Part shown: piece by piece, positions 24,401 to 37,415 of the stretch
Position numbering within the stretch: the stretch's first letter is position 1
Layout: the number at the start of each line of letters is the position of its first letter
Assembly (NCBI GenBank): GCA_022496185.1
Contig: WTXG01000003.1
Span: 1,178,001 to 1,242,000 of the forward strand
Source of the DNA: Multifurca ochricompacta
Lineage: Eukaryota > Basidiomycota > Agaricomycetes > Russulales > Russulaceae
Direction of reading: 5' to 3'
Length of the DNA: 64,000 nt
Notes under the pieces: generated by a model
Databases searched by the model: none
Told to the model about the DNA's origin: nothing
Seen by the model: the letters and a program-made list of their open reading frames with translations, nothing else
Program-made: the position numbers and the translations under genes

Positions 24401-27400
24401 GGAGCACGCCCGTTGGTTTGCCAATTATTTAGTGGATCAACGCGTCAGCACGGAACCGAATAATCATCAGCTGTATCTCCAATTCCTAGACGGGTTGGAT
24501 CGCCCTCCCCTCTTCCACTTTATCCTAGAGGAAACGGTCATCAAGTCAGCGGTGATGTTAAATGCTGAAAAGACGATGCATTCGAGCTCGGAGCGTTCTG
24601 TTTTGAAAAACCTCGGATCTTGGTTGGGAACGATTACACTTGCTCGGGATCGACCAATCAAATTCAAGAATATCTCCTTCAAGGACTTACTGGTTGAGGG
24701 ATATGATGGCGGTCGGCTTATCGTTGCCATTCCGTTCGTTTGCAAAACCTTGGAGCCCGCAGCTAGATCGACAGTCTTCAAACCTCCTAACCCATGGCTA
24801 ATGGCAGTAATCAGCCTACTCGTTGAGCTATACCACTTTGCAGAGCTCAAGTTGAATTTGAAGTTCGAGATAGAAGTGTTGTGCAAGAGTCTGGGGATCG
24901 AACTCGACGCCATCGAGGCTACTTCTATCCTACGCAACAAGCCTGTTACTGACTCGCTCACTGGGCCTCCACTGCCCAATTATGTTGGGGACATCGATAT
25001 TCTACCGATGGGGGGATATGATCCCAACACACAAGTAAACGCAAATTCTCAAGTATTGTCATTAAGCGGCTCTGGTGCTATTGAATCCCACCGGACAGTT
25101 GGCCCCCAGCTAGAACAAATCCTATCTGAACTTGTGCATCATGTTTCTATTAGTGTGCATCTCGGCCCTCTCGCATCTAATGTATCCTTCAAGCGTGCCG
25201 TTCAGCTGGCCGTAGACCGCTCAGTCCGTGAGGTCAGTGGGTTATTTCTGAATTGGAAGATGAGGTCTAACACAATGCAGATTATTCTACCCGTGGTTGA
25301 GCGTTCTGTTACCATCGCAGGGATCTCGACCAGAGAGCTGGTGACTAAGGACTTTGCCACAGAGCCGAATGAGGAGACATTACGTCAGGCGGCCCACCGT
25401 ATGGCTCAAAAGTTGGCTGGAAGTCTTGCCTTAGTAACGTGCAAGGAACCCTTGAGGAGTAACCTCTCTAGCCATATGCGGCAGTTCCTGAGTGAACAGG
25501 GATTCACAGAGGTACGCCTCTTTGCATCACCATCCCGCATAATGTTTATGGATTACTACAGCAAATGACGCCAGACCAAGTCGTGCTACTGCTTGTTCAG
25601 GATAATATTGAGCTAGCTTGTCGCGTCATTGAAAAGGCAGCAATGGATCGTGCCATCGCCGACGTAGATGAGAATTTTGTGTCTTCTTATGAACTCCGTA
25701 GGCGGCATCGTCAGGTATTTGCCTACACTCAGACTTATATTCAGCGATTGAAATTCGCGCTATCCCAGACAAACCGAGGACAGCCGTTCTGGGATGTGTC
25801 GGCTCTCAGTTCCAACTTCTCAGCTAACTTGCCAGATCCCTTGCGAATCAAACCGACTGGAGTACAAGCCAACCAAATCAGTGTTTACGAAGACTTTGGT
25901 ATATCTTAATCATGTACGCCGTGAGACGCCCTCACTCATCAACTAAACAGGAGTGGACGCAAAGCGCCACTGGTCAAGTAGGCCGTCGTCGACGGTGTCC
26001 TACTCCCGCAATGATGCTCCTGCTTATTCCCCATCCCCCGCTGTCGACCAGAGTGTTGCGGGACCAGTTTCTTTGTCCCATCCAGAAGCAATGGACAGAT
26101 TTAATGTGAGTGATTCATCGGTTTTTGGTGACACAATCCCACTAAATTTTATGTAGAATTTGGTAAAGGATCTAGAGGCTGCCCTAAGTCAACTTCCCAT
26201 GCAATCGCTTGCTGCACTCCCTTCAAATCATGATGTCCGGCACATCGTCAGGCAGATCCTTTATCTCGCCGTTGAATCCTCTGATCGTCACCGGACCCCT
26301 CTCCTAATGTCTCAAAAGATCGTACAGTTATTATACAAAACTTCTCAGCAGCTTACACGGGAGGTCTACGTGGCCCTTTTGGATCAACTTTGCCGAACGT
26401 TCGAAGACGTGGCAAAGGAGGCCATCACATGGCTCATCTATGCTGATGACGAGGTCCGTCTTGTTCGTGACGATTTTTGTCTAGTGTTTAACAAAGGCTT
26501 GGCTCAGCGAAAACTCAATGTCCCGGTGACCGTCACACTTCTGCGCAGCGGCTTGATCAGCATTCCTCAACAAGACCAGCAACTAGCCAAGTTCTTGTTT
26601 GCTGACGCTAAACCAACTTTACAGAATTTTGCTGCTGGGCTCATTAGAGAATGTCTGACTTGTGACCCACCTCTGGCCTCGCAGAGTCAATTCAGCTTCA
26701 CGATTGAGGTACTGAGTCAAATCATACAGTCCGGAAAGGCAAATGAAGAGTGCGTTATAAAACCCGCCCTGTGTGACCGTGTCTGACATTAGCTTAGGAC
26801 CCAAAGATTACTAGATGATCTTCGAGGAGTGCGACGTGGCTCAAGTAACGATTATTTCCTGCGACAAATGAATGGAAAGACGGACGCTGGACAGCTTCGA
26901 GAGAAACTCTTTATCTGGTTCCAGCAGTGGGTGAGCATCTTTCAACGCTCCCCCTCACCGGAGAAGGCCTTCGTCCCCTTCATCACGCAATTGACGAAGC
27001 AAGGCATACTCAAGATGGATGACGCCTCGTCATTCTTTTTTCGGGTCTGCGCTGAGTCGAGCGTGAACAGTTACACCAAAAGTGTCACGTCGGGTGATTT
27101 CTCTTTCTCTTACGCCTATCACGCTCTCGACGCCATGTCCCGGCTTATCGTGTATATCATCAAGTACCACGGAGATGCATCTGGAGTCAATAATGATCAA
27201 GCAAAGGTCCATTACTAACGAAAATTCTGTCCATTTTTGTCCTAGTTTTGGCCAACATGCACGAAGAGCAAGGCCAAGCATTCCAGCAAAAACCCTTCCT
27301 CCGTTTTTTTTCTAGCTTAATTAATGATCTACACACCATTGAGGCGAGCCTTGGATCAGCGTACTTCCAACTGCTCATCGCGATCAGGTATTATTTCACG

Positions 27401-28621
27401 AAGCTAATCTTAAGAAGCCACTTACCTTACCTTAAACCCGAACTAGCGATACATTCAGCTCATTGCAACCCACGTACTTCCCGGGCTTCGCATTTTCTTG
27501 GATGAGCTTAATTTCCCACCGCTTGTTCATGCCAAAACTTCTCATGTCTGAGAATCGGGAGGTGAGTTTGGAACTATCGCTTTCGTGATTGTGACTCATC
27601 ATTTCACAGGGCTGGTCCGCTTTCTACAAATTACTGTTGTCACTCTTCAAGTTTCTCTCCCCCTTTCTCAAATCGACTCAACTTCGAGGTTCTTCCAGAG
27701 ATCTTTATCGTGGTAGTCTCCGGCTCTTATTGGTGCTTCTCCATGACTTTCCCGAATTTCTAAGTGAATACTATTTCACTTTGTGCGATGCCATACCTTC
27801 TGGTTGCATTCAACTGCGTAATATCATCTTGAGCGCCTTCCCTGCCACTGTCATTCTCCCAGACCCTTACCTTCGAAACGGCGGTTACGATACCATCCCA
27901 GAGATGGGACCAATACCCCCAATTCTGTCCGACTTCACAGCCGGGCTTAAAAGTGGAGAATTGCGCACATACCTGGACCAGTACCTCCTAGGTCGTGCCT
28001 CTCCACCCTACTTGTCCTCGCTAAAGGATCGTCTCCAGTCTCCTATGTCTGATGACGCCTCAGAAACGTATGACGTATCATTCATCAATGCCTTGGTGAT
28101 GTATATTGGTATCTCTTCCGTTGCTCAGGCCAAGACAAAGAGTGGTTCGTCTCTTTTCAACTCGTCGGATCCTGGCGTGGTGGCCCTTCGGTATCTGGCA
28201 AAGAACCTTGATTCTGAAGGTGATCTTAACTTGCCAATGTAAAATTCTCTCTAACAATCTTTTAGGCCAATATCTATTGTTGAATTCGATGGTACTGCAT
28301 CTCCGGTACCCTAACGCCCACACCCATTGGTTTAGCTCCCTCTTTCTCTATTTGTTCCTCGACGCCAATGATGACTCGTTCCGGGAAATTATCACGAGGG
28401 TCCTCATGGAACGCTTCGTCGTCCACCGGCCCCATCCATGGGGTGCTCTGGTCACCTTCATCGAGTTGCTACGGAATCCCAAGTACGACTTTTGGAGCAA
28501 AGGGTTCGTTAGGGCGGCACCCGAGGTTACGTTGCTGCTTGATAGTGTAAGGCGTTCTTTGTCAATCTAAAAGCAGGCTTATATGGCGTCTCAGGTTGCC
28601 AGATCCATCTTTGTATCTTAA
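21414..28621 (+). CDS. NOT1: CCR4-NOT complex scaffold subunit NOT1
   Basis: Scaffold of the cytoplasmic deadenylase complex that shortens mRNA poly(A) tails. About 2,050 residues after splicing. The longest exon (about 23600-25240) holds the MIF4G domain that binds the CAF1 deadenylase (KILFIINNLAPVNVNSKLED, FKNISFKDLLVEGYDGGRLI, NPWLMAVISLLVELY). Next comes the all-helical CNOT9-binding region (HHVSISVHLGPLASNVSF to about 25900). The C-terminal NOT module domain follows (QLRNIILSAFPATVILPDPY, HPWGALVTFIELLRNPKYDF). The last intron (28550-28595) must be removed to reach the end LLLDSVARSIFVS with a TAA at 28619. The ATG at 21414 is the first in frame after the divergent promoter. No frame break was found in the long exons. 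Confidence 0.93.
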
Positions 28622-28834
28622 AAGGACGACAGTGTTTGAATGTTCACCATCTGTCCCATCTACTTCCTTTTCATTTCCGGGCTGTTCATCACGCACTGTA
28701 TTGTACTCGCACATTGCCATCGTCATCCTGCTTTTTACGATCCGGACTCTGATTCGTATTACAGTCACATACGCCTATATATAGCGCCTATCCCTCCCCA
28801 TACGTCCTATTAATGTTGCCATGACATTCCGCTG

Positions 28835-31800
28835 TTATATTCCCAAGAACCCCCCCAAAGTCTGTAAATTGTCGTGAAACGCTAGGTGTGGATCGTCCCA
28901 CAAAATTAGAAGAAATCCATACCCCGCTCTCTGTATCCCAGATGCTCCTTCCTTGTCTGCCCGTTTTCCGATGACCATCCAATCAGCCAGAGCCAGTCCA
29001 GTGCGAGTAGGGAAGAGACGAGCTGCTCGTTCCAAACCCGACTGGTCATGTGCGATCATGAACAACATCGTGGACGTTGGAGAGTCTTCGTGTGGGTGTG
29101 TAAACACAATACCTGCAAGCAGTTCTCACAATCGATAAGCCTAGCAGCCTTTTTAATCCATTTACCTTGGGACAACCCAGTCAAAGTTTCTCCCCTGAGT
29201 TGTAGCACTGGTGGACCACTTTCCCTCTCCGCGATGGTGAAGGCTGTCCTTCCCTTCGACAAGCACTGGCGTACATATCGACCACTGGGACTGCCAACGA
29301 CGACAATATTTCCCCTGTGAGGTCTGTCTTGAGACTTAAGGACCTCTGTTTCAAGGACGATATCGGCATCCAACTTGTAGTACACGCCCAGATCGCTTGC
29401 AAGCCGCTGTGCAACAGACATTTCGGAACCCAAGCTCCCAGAAATTACGATCCTGAGCGGCCCTGATGAACGTAAAATAGTATATGGACTCATAGATCGT
29501 TGTGTTACCCATGGTGACTCCGCTGCGGTGGGAATCTATAGTCGTCATGACAGTGACTGAACAAGACGAAGAGGTTGAACCCACCCACCCTCCATCCACT
29601 GGTGTCATTTTGAAAATAGAGCCGTGGGATAGACAGATCAGGGACGGCAACAGCGTAGCCATCGATGTCTAGTTGCCGAGCTTCTAGCCGGGAGGCGTCG
29701 ATGCTGAAGCATCTGACGTTGGATGTACTGACCAAAACGATCCCGTCGGTCACCTTTACTGTTAAACGCGCCAGCCTAGTGGAACGGAGGTAGATATTTT
29801 AGCGACCATATAAATCTACCGGCCGATACCTACCTTCCCGTAGCAAGCAAGCTCAGTATGCGCCAGCCATGAAGAGAGCCAGTGTCGGCTGGCACCGCTG
29901 TCGTCAGCGTGAACGTGGTGGAACGTCGGGGTGGACGTCGCTCCTCATTCAGGACCGAATCCAAAAAAGCCGACACCTGTGCATTCTTGAAAACGGATGG
30001 ATACCAATGATTCTGCCCTTGCTCCTCGCGGTAACTAGGTCCGTAAGGGCGCCAAAGGAGTGGAGATAAAGCGTAAATGGGAGTACCTCACGACCGCGTC
30101 TGCGGCCCAAGTCTTCAACACACTAACAGCTGCCCTTGAGTGCCATGTGGGAACATTCTCATCTGCACCTCTGAAAAGTGTAAAATGAAGATGGTCAAGG
30201 GGCCTACATAAAAAACGCACCCATGTATGACCAGTGCAGGGGTGTCCACCAAGTTTGACAAGAATAGGTCGTTATCATCCGGGGTAAACGAGCACTCGAG
30301 AACCGCCCGCAAAAATGGATCGATGAAGTGCGCTGATCTGTTGCTCGTGAACGTGAGGGATGTTGAGGCGAGTCGGTAAGTCTCACCGTGACTGCGTCAA
30401 GGGGACGTAGGCCTGCGCTTTGATGTACCCAGCTGCGGGAATCACTGCGACATGCACCTTAAACCATGTCAAGTAACAGGAAGGAAACGGCAGTCGTTAC
30501 TTGCCACCACCCTGTCGGGGTGTCTTGCAGCATTGTACCATGTCCCTTGTCCGCCGTTCGAATGACCAATAATGACGACCCTTTCTGGTTTTATTGTCCA
30601 AGCTTGCCACCTTGAAGATGCTTCCAGGATGGTAGCAAGAGCAGAGACAGTCCCCCACGCATCATCTGCGCTGGGCCCGTGCCAGTCTAACCCCTGTAGA
30701 CTTTCTGATTACATGGGTGCAATCAATAGCTGGTATACAGTTACATGCCCAGGGGGTTCTGCCTGAGGGAAAGATGACCCAGCTCCGTTTCTGGCGTGGT
30801 ATGGCTTCGACCCAGAAATGCTGTTTGAAGATATCCACTCCTGCACCATCTGTTTTGGTAGGAGGGGCGATAAGATATAGCATCGCCACAATGGTACAAG
30901 GACGCACGCAGGGCAAGTATCGGTGGGCTAGGCACCTTACAGGGATTATTCGGATGCTCTGGAGGGAGTACAATGAATCCTGTAGGGGCAGTGTCTGTAG
31001 AGAAATAAGATGCTGTGATAGCCATAGTGCCCGTCCTCGACCAGTGAGCAAGCCGGAGGACAGGAACTTGGATGGGAAGGGTTAACGAGGACTCATCGGA
31101 GGTGGCATGTAAGGAGAATGAGAGCGTATCACCGTCAAACGGTTTGGATTGCGAAATCCGGATGGGCACAACACGTGCCTGCCCAGGAGCAAATCGAGCA
31201 TGCGAAAGGAGCGAAAGCACAATCCCCTACGTTAAAATAAGCGAAACATCCCTTAGTTCCGAAGGTGGATCACTGCTTACTGATTCACATAACTCAGGAG
31301 ATGGGGAAAGGGCTGTGACGGTCCACCAACTCGGAGACAGGCATCGCAATCCAATGCCCAGTGCGTCCCCGAATGCAAACCCTTCAACAAAGTCCGGGAC
31401 GGCGTCGTGGAATGTCTCGCGCCTTAAATGTATGGCAGGCAACTCAAGGCGTACATTCACGGATATGCTGAGTGTGGGAACTTCAGAGCCCGCATTCCTT
31501 GGGTCAGCGAACAACCTGATCTAAGCTAGTTGCCTCAGCAACGGACAAGTGACAAGGATTATATCTCGAACACCTCATAGTCACCGCTTATATATAGATG
31601 ATACGCGGTGGGTGACACTGGAGAGGGCTTTGTCGGAAGCCTCACAAGGTGGGGTGGCGCCTGGTCAATGTCATATATATTTCCTGAATACCACTGGGGT
31701 CCAATGTCTTGTCCCTGCTCACTTTCGACGTTGGCAGGAAGGAGGGTGAAGAAAGAACCCCTCTTAAGCTCTATTAAGAGATTGGGAACAGTTGGGGGAA

Positions 31801-32321
31801 GTCGAAAGTGGGTACGAGGGGGGAGAAGGGTAAGAGTGGTGCGCAGGACGGAATGATGTTGTAAAGCCGCCCACCCCTCCGTCGCGCGCAGGGAAGCCCA
31901 ACTAAGAAAATCGCCTTGGATAAAAAGATACCGCGGTAGATGAACGATAACGATTGATTGCCTACCGAATGTGAGGGAATGACACGAGGAGATCACTGCC
32001 AGGGGGTGATGAAACCCTTGCCCAATACACGTAGCCTCCGTCAGCCAAGGAAGATGGATACGAAGCATCAAGATCAATGGGTGCGTTTACTGTGACTAGT
32101 CTTCATAAATATGAAGGTGAATGGAATTGATAGATGAGGAATGCACACGATCGAGAGGGAATGACGGGGAGAGTATATGCTGCTCCCTGGCATGAATTGG
32201 GAATGGACCAAGAATCTAGCCGTCAAAAGTTAGTTATAATCTGAATATGATAAAATCCCAACCCTAGACGAACATCCCAAGTTTGAGCGATATGAATAGT
32301 CCAATCGTCGACGCCGTGCAT
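28835..32321 (-). CDS. S9 prolyl oligopeptidase-like alpha/beta hydrolase
   Basis: Large serine hydrolase of the prolyl oligopeptidase fold; the substrate is not known to me. A complete catalytic triad is visible: Ser in GHSNGGQGTWYNAARHP (near 30570), Asp in HGGADENVPTWHSR (near 30155) and His in GQNHWYPSVF (near 29990). Upstream lies PILALHGAGVD, the usual oxyanion strand. The N-terminus was built from small exons: MHGVDDWTIHIAQTWD, ILGPFPIHAREQHILSPSFP, then LNAPIDLDASYPSSLADGGY. The first of these introns has a clear CTAAC branch site. An intron near 30710-30760 seems to use a GC donor. About 1,000 residues. It has no obvious signal peptide. It is divergent from TMA7, with 102 bp between starts. 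Confidence 0.82.
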
Positions 32322-32423
32322 GACGAAGTGGAATGAAGTGTGGGTGGTAGTGGTGGTGTGAAAGAATTATTAAGATTTGACCGATTACACCTCTACTCTA
32401 CACCTCATCACACACCGCGATCG

Positions 32424-32767
32424 ATGTCTGGTAGACAAGGAGGCAAGCTCAAGCCTTTGAAGGTGAAAATGACACGTTAATGACTCAAAACTCTCGCTCG
32501 CTAAGCTGTCGCAGGCACCGAAGAAGGATAAAAAGGATGAAGACGACGATGATTTGGCTTTAAAAGCGAAAAAGAAGGCTGAAGCTGAAGCGCTGAAAGC
32601 TGCAAAAGAAAAAGGTCGGCTTAAGAATGGATCGCTGGTCGCTATTTGACTGATAGAAAGAAAATACAGCGTTGAAAGGTAAAAGTGGTGGTTATCATTC
32701 TGTCGTGATTCGTTGATGATGACGTGAAATTACAGGTGGCCCACCTGGGGGTGGTATCAAGAAGTAA
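32424..32767 (+). CDS. TMA7: Translation machinery-associated protein 7 (TMA7)
   Basis: Tiny ribosome-associated protein found from yeast to human (CCDC72). Four exons, 32424-32462, 32515-32614, 32670-32678 and 32736-32767, give 59 residues: MSGRQGGKLKPLK, a charged DEDDDD and Lys/Ala-rich helix, and the hallmark C-terminus GGPPGGGIKK. The third exon is only 9 nt and encodes part of KALK. Length agrees with the family (about 64). Its exact function is unclear; yeast deletion mutants show altered translation. Start and stop are unambiguous, and all three introns have GT..AG ends. Confidence 0.93.
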
Positions 32768-33002
32768 GATGTTTATTATACACATTGAAGGTTTCTCATT
32801 ATGCCTTCAAAGATCTTCAAAGAAGTAAGAATAGAGTTGGTCGAGTTGTTGGGGAAGAGGAGGAGGAGAGGGAAGGGAGAGGGACCGTTTTTAATACCTT
32901 TTTTTAAATAAATAATGACCAACTCCTCTCTTTCTCTCTCTCTTTCTCTCAATCTCTCAATCAAATCTTTCCTTCCTTTCTTCTCATCACTCAACTCAAC
33001 AA

Positions 33003-35761
33003 ATGTTGGGCTCCGTTCAAAACTTATCTTCTAACAAGGGGCCTTCCATCATTCAACAACAACCACAACTCGCTCAATCTCAACAACTTCAGAACGGCCC
33101 AGTAGATGTACCCCCTCCTCCACTCAACGGCCAAGACTTTACCCTCTCTAACGTGCTTCATTTCCTCCAATCCGAATGGCGCAAATACGAGCGCGACCGC
33201 AACGAATGGGAGATTGAGAGAGCTGAGATGCGAGTTCGTCTTTCAGTTCAAACCAACACACGTTGTCCTACCTTTTTCTTATGCCTTTTCCTCCTCTAGG
33301 CTCGTATTGCTCTTTTAGAAGGAGAGCGACGCTCATTCGAGAATATCAAAGTTGACCTCATGCGGCGCATCAAAATGCTAGAATACGCTCTCCGCGTCGA
33401 ACGGTATGTTCTACACCTCACCGCTCTCTCTGCTACATTTCAGGCGACCTGACATGCTTTCACGAGAGCAGCTCAAAACAACTCTCACAGCCCCCTCCTA
33501 CATCCCAGTCGTTGCCCCCCACGAAGGTTGCCTCCTTGCAGTCTACTTCTCAGAAGGATGAGACCTCTAGCCACAAGGAAGGCAGCAGTTCCAGTTCTCC
33601 TCGTAGCGAAGGTATTCATCTTCCGATCCATCTCCTTTCTCTCGCTGACCCTCTCGAAGATTCACCTTTGCCTCCTGAAAGGGGACCAAATGGCGCTACC
33701 ACTCTTAATTCAACCGAGCAAGCACGTGGGCAGGTCAGTCATCATCTAGTTGGACAAATACCAATGGTCCCGCTTCAACGGCGGCCATAGCTAGGCCATC
33801 CCTTGGTCGTGACCCCAAAAGCCGCGCTCGCAGCAGGGACTATCTTAAACAGTAGGCATCTGACTTGGACGATTCTTTCGTTCTGCTCACTCTTCCCAGA
33901 TGCTTACAAGAAATACAATATCTCACCTCACCTCAAGCGTTGAACCCATTGCCCTCCCGGCAGCTTGTAACGAACCCTTCTCTTCCTGTCACCCTCCCCA
34001 ATGTTCCATCGTTCGACCAGATAGGCTACAGCACGCGCCCGCGCAAGCTCATGCCTGAAGTGGCCAAGGATTTCCCCCTTCTGAATAACATGAATGTCAT
34101 CCCAACTCCTGCACCGGCCGCAGGGCCCTCATCTACTGGGCCCCAGGTTCCCGTCCTTGAGCGTGGGCCTGGCATCCTGTCTTTACCCTCACAGCAACAG
34201 AGTCCGTTGGCCCAATATCATCGCCTCAGCTACCAAGTAGCCAGCCGTCCTGGTAGAGTCTGGGCAAACGTCAGACGCAGAAAAAGACAGGGACGAATCA
34301 ACGCTGGAGTCCCGCACATCCATTTTTCGGCCAGATGACAAAGGTGAATGGAGGGAGAAATTGGGGCTCCCATATACAGGTCCTGTGGGCACGCTGGCAG
34401 ATAGTGCCTGGGACCGCCGTCCAAGGGAAGATGACGAGGATGTCAAGGAAGATGATGCCGAGGTTGAAGAGGATGAGTCGAATGTGCTTGGTGAAGGTGA
34501 AGGCACCAAAGTGTGGAAAACGAAGAGAACTTTAAGAAAGTGAGTGCGTTGTCCTGTCTTTCACTATTAGCCCTTACGCGCGCGTAGCCATCTCGATGCC
34601 GTTCGAGCGATTGTCTTCCATCCCACGGAACTCTGTCTTGCTACCGGAGGTGATGACTGCACCGTGAAAATCTGGCGAACGGACGTTGCCGGCCTCGCTT
34701 CATCCAAGTGCGCAAGCCTTCTTCGTTTGCTTCCACCCGGCGTCGGTGCTCATGGCCATTTTTGATCCGTTGCAGCTCTCGTCCAGTTACGGAAGTGGAA
34801 CCACAGCTGACCCTCCGTGGTCATTCAGCGGCCATCACCCGCCTCATCATCGCCCCCTCGAAGCAACTCATTTATTCTGCATCTCTCGATTCGACCGTAC
34901 GTGTTTGGTCGCTACCGTTGTCAGCTCATACCACCTATGCCCCATTCGACGCCTCGCGACTACGAGGAGAGCTCATCGGACATACTGACGCTGTGTGGGA
35001 TCTTGCGCTCGTGCGTGACGAATGTACGCTTATCAGCGGCGGTGCGGAAGGAGCTGTCAAGGTGTGGGACGTCAGTGATGCGTCGGGCCGTGGTTCGCTG
35101 CGCCTCTCATGGACTTATAACGGCGTGGACTACGATGGCGAGGAAATCGACGACCTACCGGGTGTGACGGCTGTCGAGGCGATCAAAGTCGACCTGAAGA
35201 AGGTTGCAGTCGCGTACCAGAATTCAACAATCAAAATCTTTGACATCGCGCACGGGAAGGAATTAACTGTTCTACACGGCGAATCGGGGTCTGGTCAGTG
35301 ATATCTTTTAACTATCTTTCTAGCCTCATCGTTCCTTCAGACGGCGGGCTTTCACAGGCGAATAACATCGTTTCACACCCAACCATGCCCCTTCTCATCA
35401 CTGCCCACGAGGACAAGTATATAAGTATATATGACATCAACACAGGTTAGTCCCATTGCGGGCAAGTGATTTTTTAGGTGCTCAATTCTCTTCAGGTCAA
35501 TGCACGTACACCATGCCCGCCCACCTGGACGGTGTGACCTCCTTGTCCATAGACGCCGCCGGCTTTTCTTTAGTATCTGGTGGTCATGACTGCTCTATTC
35601 GCTTTTGGGACATACTTGGTACCAAAGCATGTGTTCAAGAGGTCACCAGCCATCGCAGGAAAGCCAGCGAGGGCGTGCTTGACGTGCAGTTCCACCCATC
35701 ATTGCCTTTCATGGCTAGTGCGGGTGCGGATGGCATCGTTAAGCTCTATGCATCGTCATAA
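33003..35761 (+). CDS. PRO11: Striatin homologue, STRIPAK scaffold (PRO11 type)
   Basis: Regulatory B-type subunit of PP2A that organises the STRIPAK complex; in filamentous fungi it is needed for hyphal fusion and fruiting. The N-terminus has a Gln-rich leader, LSNVLHFLQSEWRKYERDRN and the coiled coil IALLEGERRSFENIKVDLMR. The middle contains the conserved YLKQCLQEIQYLTSPQALNP. From about 34600 there are six or so WD40 repeats, such as LRGHSAAITRL, IGHTDAVWDLAL and SGGHDCSIRFWD, ending at ADGIVKLYASS. The linker frame jumps twice, near 34211 (CCC) and 34252 (GG); adding one base at each joins it to DRDESTLESRTSIFRPDDKG. These look like base errors. Confidence 0.9.
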
Positions 35762-36117
35762 TTAGTATATTAGTATACCTTTCGACTTGACTCAGATGAT
35801 AGAGCCCCACATCACTTTACTATCTGCTCATGCTCATGATTGTATGCCAGAATTCTCATTGTTGGACCTGCAGGACCGTCTCGTAATCGCTTCATCATCA
35901 GCGTATTTCTGTCCGCAACAAAGCTGTGTTCTCACAAAAAAAACCCCCGAAAGGACAAGAATATATGGATACAAGTGCAGATCCAAAAAGGAAAGAGTAT
36001 ATGGCTACATGTGCTATATTGTACACGGGGCTGCGCAACCTTCTCGACGTTGACGTGGAAAGGTAATGATAATGTTATATAGCTAGAGACGTTCTCCTTA
36101 GTAACGTGATCTCCACT
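35762..36117. other. Convergent 3' intergenic space
   Basis: Between the stop codons of striatin (+) and the phosphodiesterase (-). Contains TAGTATATTAGTATACC near 35763 and an A9 run near 35937. No supported gene. The last exon of the phosphodiesterase could extend a little into it. Confidence 0.5.
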
Positions 36118-37415
36118 TCAATAATGACCCAAAAACTTACTGATTGTCATACCCTGCTCGGCGCTCAGCACCTCCGCGCCAAGACCTTTCTTCTGTACCA
36201 GCGCCTTCACTTGATCTCGGATAACATGGTATATCGGCTTGCTATACTTCCGCTCCAGTCTTCTTTACAATGTATGATATAAACGCGCAAACCAGCGAGC
36301 GGTTCCGAGGAGGAACCCAACATCAGCTTCGTTCTCTTTCTCTCGCGAATGATATCTGTATCGTTGTCAACTCCAGTCTTCGCAGAACGCGCCTTGGTGA
36401 CCTCAGCCGCGAGTGCGGTAAGCTCGTCCACGAGGTGCTCGGGGCTGAGATGCCATAAAGTAGCTCGTCCGGCCGGCCGACCGGCCACGAACACTCGATG
36501 AAGATGGTGGACAGCGTGTTCGGTATCTTGCGTGCGGCGGCACGCCAGACAGCAATTGTCTGCGGCTGGGAGGTAAGGCTGTCGGGAGACACGTCACCAA
36601 AGAACAAGAACTCTTTGCCCGAGGGATCATATCGGATGAAGAACGCCGAGGATTCATAATCGCCCAAAGTGTCGTTCTTTCCGTGTAAGACTGGCATCGC
36701 CCTGACTGAAACGTCGCGAAATATGGTTCTGTAATTCTCGTCGTCGAACTTTAATCTTTACGGTGATTGTGATGTGAGATACGGGGGTAAAAAAAATTGG
36801 GACATAACCGCACGCACGGGTCGTAGAGAAGTTTATAGACCGCATCGTTCGCGTCCCACGATGCGAGATTGGGCCATATCCGATCCGCAAAAATGGTCTC
36901 CAAAGACTTGAGGGCATGCAACGAGGCACATACACGTTTCCTGTGACCGTGAAGAGCTCCCGCGGACAGGATGAGACCATTCACATGGTCCAAATGCGCA
37001 TGGCTGATGAGGAAACAACTGAAAAATAAGGTCTGTCCCGTGGGCCTTCCTTCGAAGAAAGAAACCGGCAACTGACTGTATGAGTGAATAGACCTGGTAT
37101 GAAGAGAGATCATTGAAGAGTGTCTCATCTCGAGTGAGCAGCTGGTGCAGTGTTCCTATCCCTGAGCCTGTGTAAAGTTGAACGAAACGTGTGAGACGTG
37201 AACGGGAGAGAAAGAATTGTGCTCACCTGCTTCGAGAGCAATTATCCCATCTTTCCATTCTGTGTCACATGGCTTAAATAAGTACCTGTTCACGATGCCC
37301 AAGCGATTAGATGGAAGCGTATTTGAGAGAGAAAAAAAGGTGAGACGGACGAGGATAAGTTGGTCTCGTGGGGCCCTCCACCGCTGCCCACGACGACTAA
37401 GTCAAAAGTGGGCAT
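36118..37415 (-). CDS. PDE1: Class II cAMP phosphodiesterase, low affinity
   Basis: Metal-dependent enzyme that hydrolyses cAMP to AMP and dampens PKA signalling. The class II signature HAHLDHVNGLILSA is complete (near 36990), from the metallo-beta-lactamase fold. The start is MPTFDLVVVGSGGGPHETNL. Further along are DGIIALEAGSGIGTL, PVLHGKNDTLGDYESSAFFI, EFLFFGDVSPDS, FIECSWPVGRPDELL, LSPEHLVDEL and GLRVYIIHCK. Two frame jumps, near 36452 (ELLYG to HLSPEH) and 36261 (YIIHCK to RLERKYSKPIYHV), are each healed by one added base beside a run, C and A respectively. The end is either GMTISKFLGHY with TGA at 36118 or, via a final intron, a few residues further. It is in tandem with the EH-domain gene. 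Confidence 0.88.
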
